From Promethearchaeota archaeon (lineage in GTDB: Archaea > Asgardarchaeota > Lokiarchaeia > Sigynarchaeales > SOKP01): 27,966 nucleotides of DNA. The translations under genes and the position numbers were made by a program. The notes beneath the pieces were generated by a model. The model was not told the origin of the DNA. It was given only the letters and a program-made list of their open reading frames with translations, and searched no databases. Position 1 is the first letter of the stretch; the number at the start of each line of letters is the position of its first letter. The DNA lies in the NCBI GenBank assembly GCA_016839655.1, contig JAEOTW010000346.1, positions 1-27,966 on the forward strand, given 5' to 3'. Of this stretch, positions 22,758 through 27,966 are shown piece after piece.

Positions 22758-24062
22758 CTAAAGCACATTTTTTTGTTTAACAATATTTAGGATATTTAAT
22801 TTCTCTAAATCCTTTTTAGTTTTTAAATACAGTTTTTCAATATGTCCTTGCTGAATATATTTTTGTGCAATCTTTAAGACAGTTTCTCTATCAATATTTC
22901 TATTCAAGGCTTTACCAATAGAGTCTAATTTTTCAAGTAAAACTGCTAAACTGATTTCTTTAAATTTTGCTACATTCATAAGAATGGTTTTCTCAATCAC
23001 ATTTGGAATATTAATACCTTCGATAGATTCGCAGTCTATTTTACAAATAAAAACAATCTTTTCATCTTGAGATAATACTTCAACTCTAATTGAGGATAAT
23101 GGTCTACTTTTAACCCTATCCTTATAATCCAAAAAATTATTCGTAATTAAGTGGTTAAACAATTCATTTATTCCCTCATTAGCTACTACAGAAGTTTCAA
23201 AAAAAGCAAAATTGTTGTTAATTGCTAATTCTAAAGCTTTTTCTTTAGCTTCTTTTCGATTTGAAACTATATCAATTTTATTTCCAATGATGATAAATGG
23301 AATCTCCTTATTAGAGACAAATTGTTGAGCTTCCTCTATCCATTTATTTATAGTTCTAAGAGTCTCAAGATTAGAATAATCAAAAAGGATCAGAACGGCA
23401 TGTGCATATCTATAATAGTGACTTCTTACTTTCCCAAAGCTTTTGAGACCTGATAAATCAAATAGATTTAAGATGACTCCAATATCATTATCAATTAATA
23501 TTTCTTTCTCAAGTATTGAAATTCCGATTGTTGGATTATATGTTTCTATAAATGAATTATTTTTAAACATTCCAATAAGTGCGGTTTTACCAACAGCTTC
23601 AGAACCTACAATAATTATGTTTCTACAATTTTGTTTCAATATTAGTTCATCATTTTGATTCATTTTTGGAACAATACAACAAGGATCGTGATTATTTAAT
23701 ATTAGTGATACTTGATTAGCTATAATATGAGAATAAGGTAAATATTTGTCTAAATTAGAGTAGGGATTTCCGATAAGAACAAAAATTGCATTTGTATTTT
23801 TCCCTAATTCTATATAAAATAAGTGAAAATCATCCATTACAAAGGATCCACTAGCTAGTTCTGTCTGAGTATATCTCTTAATTCTATTTAGTGTTTGATC
23901 TAAAAGCGTCATAATCCCGCCAATTAAATCATCATCGAATTCCTTTACTGACTTTTTAGCCATTATAAAACCATTGAAATCTACGATTAAGGCCGCAGAT
24001 ATGTCTTGGACTTCAGATAGTAAATTACTTAGTAGTTCCTCTATTACTGGTAATTTGCTCAT
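22758..24062 (-). CDS. Roadblock-Ras-like GTPase fusion with a C-terminal domain shared with its neighbour
   Basis: A 434-residue soluble protein. Residues 1-125 are a Roadblock/LC7 domain (VIEELLSNLLSEV, AALIVDFNGFIMAKK, FHLFYIELGK, AIFVLIG). Residues about 147-315 are a Ras-superfamily GTPase: G1 GSEAVGKT (153-160), G2 Thr178 in NPTIG, G3 DLSG (202-205), G4 NKID (261-264), G5 ETSV (289-292). The G3 position that is Gln61 in Ras is Leu206, and the Gly12 position is Glu155, so intrinsic hydrolysis is probably slow. Residues about 321-425 form a helical, winged-helix-like domain with C340 and C344, clearly homologous to residues 82-184 of the protein at 24745-25341. The Roadblock domain may regulate its own GTPase. 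No lipid anchor is visible. Confidence 0.9.
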   Translation of the reverse strand: MSKLPVIEELLSNLLSEVQDISAALIVDFNGFIMAKKSVKEFDDDLIGGIMTLLDQTLNRIKRYTQTELASGSFVMDDFHLFYIELGKNTNAIFVLIGNPYSNLDKYLPYSHIIANQVSLILNNHDPCCIVPKMNQNDELILKQNCRNIIIVGSEAVGKTALIGMFKNNSFIETYNPTIGISILEKEILIDNDIGVILNLFDLSGLKSFGKVRSHYYRYAHAVLILFDYSNLETLRTINKWIEEAQQFVSNKEIPFIIIGNKIDIVSNRKEAKEKALELAINNNFAFFETSVVANEGINELFNHLITNNFLDYKDRVKSRPLSSIRVEVLSQDEKIVFICKIDCESIEGINIPNVIEKTILMNVAKFKEISLAVLLEKLDSIGKALNRNIDRETVLKIAQKYIQQGHIEKLYLKTKKDLEKLNILNIVKQKNVL

Positions 24063-24242
24063 GGTTATATAAAATTCTTACTAATGTGTAAATTAAGTTC
24101 TCTATTCATATGGTCCATTCAAAGATTAATTTTTAATTTTGAAACAATATCCCCCATTTATCGCAAGAAAAATATACCTTTATTGGTTTTTTGATATATT
24201 TATTTGATATCAACTTCAGAAATTTTAAAGTTTTTCAAATTT

Positions 24243-24258
24243 AAAAAAAAAATAAAAA
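24243..24258 (-). terminator. Poly-T terminator after the four-Cys protein gene
   Basis: On the minus strand a T-run, then A, then T10 lies just past the stop at 24261, fitting transcription termination for the 25341-24261 gene pair. Confidence 0.5.
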
Positions 24259-24260
24259 AT

Positions 24261-24758
24261 TTAAATCGTAAAATCCATGTCAATATGACATATTTCAGCA
24301 GCTTGAAGCCTATTCTTAGTAATGTGAGGATCAATACCTCGGGCGTAAGAGATCGCCCCTGTTAAAATACCTCCTACCGGACAAGCAGTATTTCCTTCAA
24401 GATCATAACCTCCAATTCTCTTAGGACAGATTAAACATTTTTGAACGACTAGTCTTACTTTATCTTCATCAACATCAACATCTAACTGATCTGCTAGGTT
24501 AATAACTCCCATTAATGCGTTAATTAATTTTTCATCACTATCTCTTACCTTAACAATATTCTTTTCAAGCATTTCTTTCATTATTTCTCTTCCAATCCAA
24601 ATGCTTAATGCGTCCATTGCATCTTGGGTTGAAACACCGAATTCCTTATTTAAGATGAAGTCTCTTGTCTTTATGAGGCCATAACCTAATCCTATAATAA
24701 TTTTATTCAGGTAATTTGTACTTACTTCTTCTACATCTTTTCTTCTAAAAATTGGTAT
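24261..24758 (-). CDS. Four-cysteine protein of unknown function; probable AUA start
   Basis: The first ATG in frame is at 24617 (118 residues), but the frame is open to a stop at 24764-24762. A strong GGAGGG (24771-24766) lies 7 nt before an in-frame ATA at 24758. Starting there gives 165 residues with a sensible helical N-terminus (RRKDVEEVSTNYLNKI) and a 14-nt overlap with the upstream gene. Residues about 100-165 carry C108 and C111 (CLICP), C126 (TACPVGG) and C157 (AEICHID). They could bind a metal or Fe-S cluster; the spacing loosely recalls V4R-type ligand-binding domains, but that is a weak guess. It is probably translationally coupled to the gene at 24745-25341. Confidence 0.65.
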   Translation of the reverse strand: MPIFRRKDVEEVSTNYLNKIIIGLGYGLIKTRDFILNKEFGVSTQDAMDALSIWIGREIMKEMLEKNIVKVRDSDEKLINALMGVINLADQLDVDVDEDKVRLVVQKCLICPKRIGGYDLEGNTACPVGGILTGAISYARGIDPHITKNRLQAAEICHIDMDFTI

Positions 24759-25341
24759 CTTCTATCCCTCCTTTAGGTAATTCCACATCTTTTAATGTTG
24801 AAAAATCTTTCTCAAATTTTACAATTTGCTTTTGAATAATTCCTTTCTGAATATATTTATCTACAAGTTTAAGAATTGTATCTTGATCTATTGTTCTATT
24901 AAGGGCTTTTTCCATACCAGAAAGATTTTTAATTAATATCGCAATACTGATCTCTTTATGTTTTGCTATATTCATTATCATTTGTTTTTCAAGAATATTA
25001 GGAATATTCTTTTTTATTAATTCATCACAATGATATTCACAAGTTAGAATAATCTTCTCCTCGGAAGTTATATTAGAGATAAATTCAGGAGTTAAAGGTT
25101 CTGCCTGAATATGATTATGCTCTACTTGAATATTCTTCTTTTTTAAAATATTATAAACCGATTGAACTCCACGTACTTTAAAATGAGCGTCAACATAAGC
25201 AATTAATGTTTTTTCGCAATGTTCAATAACAAACGGAACAGGATAATGTTTAGAATTAGAAACAAGTTCTCTATCTATGTCAAAAATTATAATTTTATTG
25301 CATTCCGGACAATTTGCCATGATACTTTTGGTTTCAGACAA
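24745..25341 (-). CDS. Protein joining a CxxC...C domain to the C-terminal domain of the Roadblock-GTPase
   Basis: A 198-residue protein from a TTG start at 25341; an ATG at 25320 would begin at MANCPEC and is equally possible. Residues about 8-70 hold CPEC (11-14), C42 with H41 beside it, and YVDAHFKVRG, matching the N-terminal domain of the protein at 3214-3741. Residues about 82-184 align without gaps of note to residues 321-422 of the Roadblock-GTPase at 22758. They share EKI, the CxxxC pair (C101/C105), NIPN, KEIS, KALNR and DKYIQ/QKYIQ, with roughly 40-45% identity by eye. The domain looks winged-helix-like. Zinc binding is inferred. Downstream it overlaps the four-Cys gene. Confidence 0.75.
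   Translation of the reverse strand: MSETKSIMANCPECNKIIIFDIDRELVSNSKHYPVPFVIEHCEKTLIAYVDAHFKVRGVQSVYNILKKKNIQVEHNHIQAEPLTPEFISNITSEEKIILTCEYHCDELIKKNIPNILEKQMIMNIAKHKEISIAILIKNLSGMEKALNRTIDQDTILKLVDKYIQKGIIQKQIVKFEKDFSTLKDVELPKGGIEDTNF
24766..24771 (-). promoter_or_regulatory. Shine-Dalgarno GGAGGG pointing to an ATA codon
   Basis: On the minus strand this is the best SD I noted in the window. It lies inside the last codons of the upstream gene and 7 nt before the in-frame ATA at 24758; no ATG, GTG or TTG follows at usable spacing. It decides the proposed start of the four-Cys protein. Confidence 0.65.
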
Positions 25342-25500
25342 TATATTTTACCCCAACCCACCTTTTTTTTCCTAATAAGATGATAAATAATAATTTAAAA
25401 GGTTTTATAAATAAATAATAAAGCAATTAGTATTTAAATATTAATTTAGATCTAATACTGTTTTTTTTTTTGTTGGAAATTTATAATTTTTTAACCTTTT

Positions 25501-26502
25501 TTATCTTTCCATCAGTTTAATAATATTTTCTGGAAGTTCTCCTTTGTTTTTCATTCGGTTTAGCATATCATTTACCTCAGATATGGTGTTTCCATAAATG
25601 TGTAAGGAATTACTAAAATCTAGATAATGTCCTATTCCCACATCTAGTTGATTTGCAACATCTTTTTGAATTCTAATCATTCCATTTACATTAGCTTCCC
25701 AAGCTCTGAATAGATCTCTACTTCTCCAAGTTGTTTGCATTAATAGTTTTCCCTCTTTTATACGCATATAAATTCTTTGTAAACAAGGAGGATCTATGTG
25801 AAAGGGGTCAACTAACGGTCTCCATGTTATCGCTTGTGCTCTACGGCTATATGGTTTTTCTTTTAATTTTTGAATAATATAATTGATTTGATTAATTCTT
25901 GGAAATTCTAAACAAGCAATCGGAATTTTTTCAATACCAATCTGTTCTGATATTTTCTTATCCAAATCTATTTCAACGCCATTCTTTAATTTCCAGATAT
26001 TAGCCTCAGGAGTACTTATTACTTTATTAGCTTTTATTAATTTTTGATGCGTTTTCACAAATTCATTATTAATAACATTGAGCTCATAATTTTTATGTAT
26101 GGTATCTTCAAGAGAGAAGGGAGCGTAATTATAAATTCTGTCATGATAGGAGTAGGGAAAACTAACATCAGAATCACTTATTAAATTGTCATTTATCCCA
26201 TCCATAATTTCTTCAATATATCCACTCTGGATAGAACCGATTAAGTACGTATCTGCTAAACATCCATAAACTTCATATGAATTATCGAATTTTGATCTAA
26301 TTTTCATGATCTTGTCTTTCCGCATAATAGGACTACTAAGTGGGTCGGTTATTTCGATTAAAACTGTAGCATCTTTTGAAGGAGGATCTTCAGGTTTATC
26401 ATATTCAGTTTTTATAGCATCTCCTTTGAATAATACTTGACCTACCGCTGAAAGCCATGCATCTCGAACATTACTTTTGGAAATATAAAAAACTTTTGCC
26501 AT
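25501..26502 (-). CDS. thyA: Thymidylate synthase (ThyA-family) protein
   Basis: A 333-residue protein. Residues about 215-303 hold the ThyA core: PYSRRAQAITWRP, the catalytic-type Cys240 in DPPCLQRI, TWRSRDLFRAWEANVNG (with the dUMP-phosphate-binding Arg region) and NSLHIYG, matching the DxHxY element near the end. The reaction is dUMP + methylene-THF (or an archaeal pterin) to dTMP. At 333 residues it is longer than the ~264 of E. coli ThyA, and the first ~190 residues are poorly conserved, as in archaeal ThyA-type proteins of methanogens. A dUMP/dCMP hydroxymethylase is a related alternative. It is the most upstream gene of the minus-strand run down to 22758, with 159 nt to the next. Confidence 0.82.
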   Translation of the reverse strand: MAKVFYISKSNVRDAWLSAVGQVLFKGDAIKTEYDKPEDPPSKDATVLIEITDPLSSPIMRKDKIMKIRSKFDNSYEVYGCLADTYLIGSIQSGYIEEIMDGINDNLISDSDVSFPYSYHDRIYNYAPFSLEDTIHKNYELNVINNEFVKTHQKLIKANKVISTPEANIWKLKNGVEIDLDKKISEQIGIEKIPIACLEFPRINQINYIIQKLKEKPYSRRAQAITWRPLVDPFHIDPPCLQRIYMRIKEGKLLMQTTWRSRDLFRAWEANVNGMIRIQKDVANQLDVGIGHYLDFSNSLHIYGNTISEVNDMLNRMKNKGELPENIIKLMER

Positions 26503-26898
26503 ATTTGAACATTTCTATAAATAATTACCTTCTACTATAAATTTATTATTAAATTTTTAATAAAACTCAACTGAGTATAAGAGTTTTTTAATTCAAATAT
26601 GCCTAAGGCTTTTTGGATAAATTTATAATAGCTGAATTTTCATTGTTTTATTAAAATTTAATACAATTTCCCAACAAAAATACTAAAAAAAAATTGACGA
26701 CCTTTAAAATATATTAACAAATCTTTTTTTTTTATTATTGCTTTAATAAACAAATCTATTTCATGAATTTGAAATGATTCTGTATAAATAATTATTAAAA
26801 CATGAAACACCACTTTATACCCAATAAGCATTAGGTTTTTAATTACTTGATTCTATTAAAACTCATAGAGAATTTCACAATAAGTACTACAGTAAATA
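26503..26898. other. Divergent intergenic region between thyA and the MoaD-like gene
   Basis: 396 nt, very AT-rich, with T/A runs (for example near 26690 and 26725-26734). No gene, tRNA or strong inverted repeat is seen. No SD lies before the ATG at 26899, so that mRNA may be leaderless or weakly initiated. Confidence 0.45.
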
Positions 26899-27189
26899 AT
26901 GAAGTTGAAACTTGAATTTTCACCTCCATTTAATGAGGTGACAAAAAATCTATTTGAAACGCTCGAATTTGATAAAGAATTAACTTTAGATGAATTAATA
27001 GAATTTTGTGGACAAAAGTTTGGAGATAAATTTATAGATTTAGTCTGGGAAAAAGGAGAGAAAGGAAAATTTAACAAACTTCTTTCTATTATTATTAATG
27101 GAAGAAGTTATCAACATGATAATTTCTTAGAAACTATGCTAAAAGATGGAGATCAAATTGTTTTTATTTATGTTTATTTTGGTGGTTAA
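26899..27189 (+). CDS. MoaD/ThiS-family ubiquitin-like protein
   Basis: A 96-residue beta-grasp protein ending in the di-glycine FGG-COOH required for adenylation and thiocarboxylation. It has the strand MKLKLEFSPPF, the helix TLDELIEFCGQKFG, strand LLSIIINGRSY and the terminal DGDQIVFIYVYFGG, the MoaD/ThiS pattern. Possible roles are sulfur carrier (molybdopterin, tungstopterin, tRNA thiolation) or archaeal ubiquitin-like modifier (SAMP). No E1-like MoeB/UbaA gene or MoaE gene is in the window, so the role cannot be chosen. Confidence 0.85.
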   Translation: MKLKLEFSPPFNEVTKNLFETLEFDKELTLDELIEFCGQKFGDKFIDLVWEKGEKGKFNKLLSIIINGRSYQHDNFLETMLKDGDQIVFIYVYFGG

Positions 27190-27212
27190 ATTCAAATTGT
27201 TATATTTTGATC

Positions 27213-27938
27213 TTAGAGTAAAAATATTATCCACATAGCAAATCCTGTTAACAGGGGATTTAAGATATTATCAGAAATATTCTTGATATAAGCATCGATT
27301 AACATAAATAATAAAGTAGCAGAAAAGCTCATAACTACAATTTTTTCAATAGCAATCGGCATCCAAGGGTAATAGAAAACAGAAATTAAAAACACAATGA
27401 TAAATGTTGTTAAACCTCCTGCGATAAGGCCTTCCACAGTCTTTTTAGTATTTGTTCTAAGATGGTGTTTTCCATATTTTTTCCCTATAATACAGGCAAC
27501 GCCATCTGATCCAGTAGTTATTAAGGCAACAGCAGCAAAAATTGGAAATGGGGCAAAAATAAATGGCGAAAAGGCTAATACTAATGGTGTTGATGCTACA
27601 AATGTATGTAATTCACTCTGTTTCATATCTAGATACCACTTTCTTGCCCAGTTCGGAAGCATATAATATTTGTTTAAACGAACTAGGTCCGCTACTTGAA
27701 ACATAAATACAAAGCCATATCCAACAGTAATTATTAACCAGTAAGAAAAACTATAATTATCTAAGCCCCAATCTGCTAAAGTTCCTTGATTATTAAGAAT
27801 TGTTCCAAGAGTCCAAAAGAAAAAAATCACAAAAAAGGTAAATAAATGTAAAAATTTCCTTCCTAATTCACTTTTTAAATCGTCTACCCAGTTTTTGTTG
27901 AATTCTTCACAAAATTTACTATAATCTCTTTGTGCCAT
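27213..27938 (-). CDS. Dolichol/phytol kinase-like membrane enzyme (SEC59 family)
   Basis: A 241-residue membrane protein with about six or seven hydrophobic segments. Diagnostic motifs are SELGRKFLHLFTF near the N-terminus (E..RK..H), the block TGSDGVACIIGKKYGKH with the following KKTVEGLIAGG, and DNILNPLLTG near the end. These mark the CTP-dependent polyprenol kinase group (dolichol kinase, phytol kinase, related cytidylyltransferase-like enzymes). In archaea it may phosphorylate dolichol or geranylgeraniol for glycan carriers or lipid salvage. The start is near the window edge, and an upstream operon partner cannot be excluded. It is convergent with the MoaD-like gene, 23 nt away. Confidence 0.85.
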   Translation of the reverse strand: MAQRDYSKFCEEFNKNWVDDLKSELGRKFLHLFTFFVIFFFWTLGTILNNQGTLADWGLDNYSFSYWLIITVGYGFVFMFQVADLVRLNKYYMLPNWARKWYLDMKQSELHTFVASTPLVLAFSPFIFAPFPIFAAVALITTGSDGVACIIGKKYGKHHLRTNTKKTVEGLIAGGLTTFIIVFLISVFYYPWMPIAIEKIVVMSFSATLLFMLIDAYIKNISDNILNPLLTGFAMWIIFLL

Positions 27939-27966
27939 AATTTCAGGATCTCTCTTTGAAATAATA

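Noticed and set aside
26601..26615. GCCTAAGGC followed by T5 as an intrinsic terminator
   Set aside because: The stem would have a 1-nt loop and cannot fold as a hairpin; it also lies upstream of both flanking genes.
1..27966. Insertion sequence, prophage, CRISPR-Cas or toxin-antitoxin locus
   Set aside because: No transposase, integrase, Cas, phage structural or recognisable toxin gene, and no direct-repeat array, was seen on either strand.

Overview
The window is very AT-rich and reads as archaeal, most likely an Asgard archaeon of the Lokiarchaeia type. This is an inference from gene content; there is no rRNA or ribosomal protein gene to settle it. The grounds are a Ras-like GTPase fused to a Roadblock domain, free Roadblock and longin-like proteins, tRNA genes with introns at non-canonical positions that fit bulge-helix-bulge splicing, poly-T termination signals, BRE/TATA-like promoters, a dolichol-kinase-type enzyme, a MoaD/SAMP-like ubiquitin-fold protein and many bacterial-type metabolic and signalling genes.

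Layout. 1-1421: the 3' part of a NosD-like beta-helix surface protein with a C-terminal membrane anchor. 1549-1716: tRNA-Phe(GAA) carrying three introns. 1993-3186: MalY/PatB-type C-S lyase. 3214-5487, minus strand: inositol 2-dehydrogenase, then a gene with an unresolved start, then a Cys-rich-domain protein; a divergent MFS transporter follows at 5649-6854. 6937-10692, minus strand: a signalling block with a Roadblock protein, a longin-like protein, an RHH-HisKA-REC protein, a short membrane methyl-accepting protein and a separate 3-TM partner. A three-PAS histidine kinase (11121-13082) is divergent from it. 13169-14920: tRNA-Arg(TCG), tRNA-Asp(GTC, one intron) and two SCP2-like paralogues. 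15220-21419: an unknown helical protein, an N-formylglutamate amidohydrolase-like protein with a small membrane protein, a B12-binding radical SAM enzyme, a MutY-like glycosylase without an Fe-S motif, and a CoA-transferase/GNAT fusion. 21600-22750: a small helical protein and a TatD hydrolase. 22758-26502, minus strand: Roadblock-GTPase, a four-Cys protein, a Cys-domain/C-terminal-domain protein and a ThyA-family protein. 26899-27938: a MoaD/ThiS-like protein and a dolichol/phytol kinase-like membrane enzyme.

Most notable. (i) A set of proteins shares modules: the C-terminal ~100 residues of the Roadblock-GTPase recur in the protein at 24745-25341, whose N-terminal CxxC domain recurs in the protein at 3214-3741. 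This may be an undescribed GTPase-linked system. (ii) The tRNA-Phe introns appear to need ordered removal, because the last bulge-helix-bulge is completed only once the T-stem has been joined. (iii) Three genes lack ATG/GTG/TTG near their 5' ends, yet each has an in-frame ATA 8-10 nt after a Shine-Dalgarno-like AGG, suggesting AUA initiation. (iv) The signalling block combines a HisKA-REC protein lacking a kinase ATPase domain, a split 3-TM/MCP receptor, and Roadblock/longin modules.
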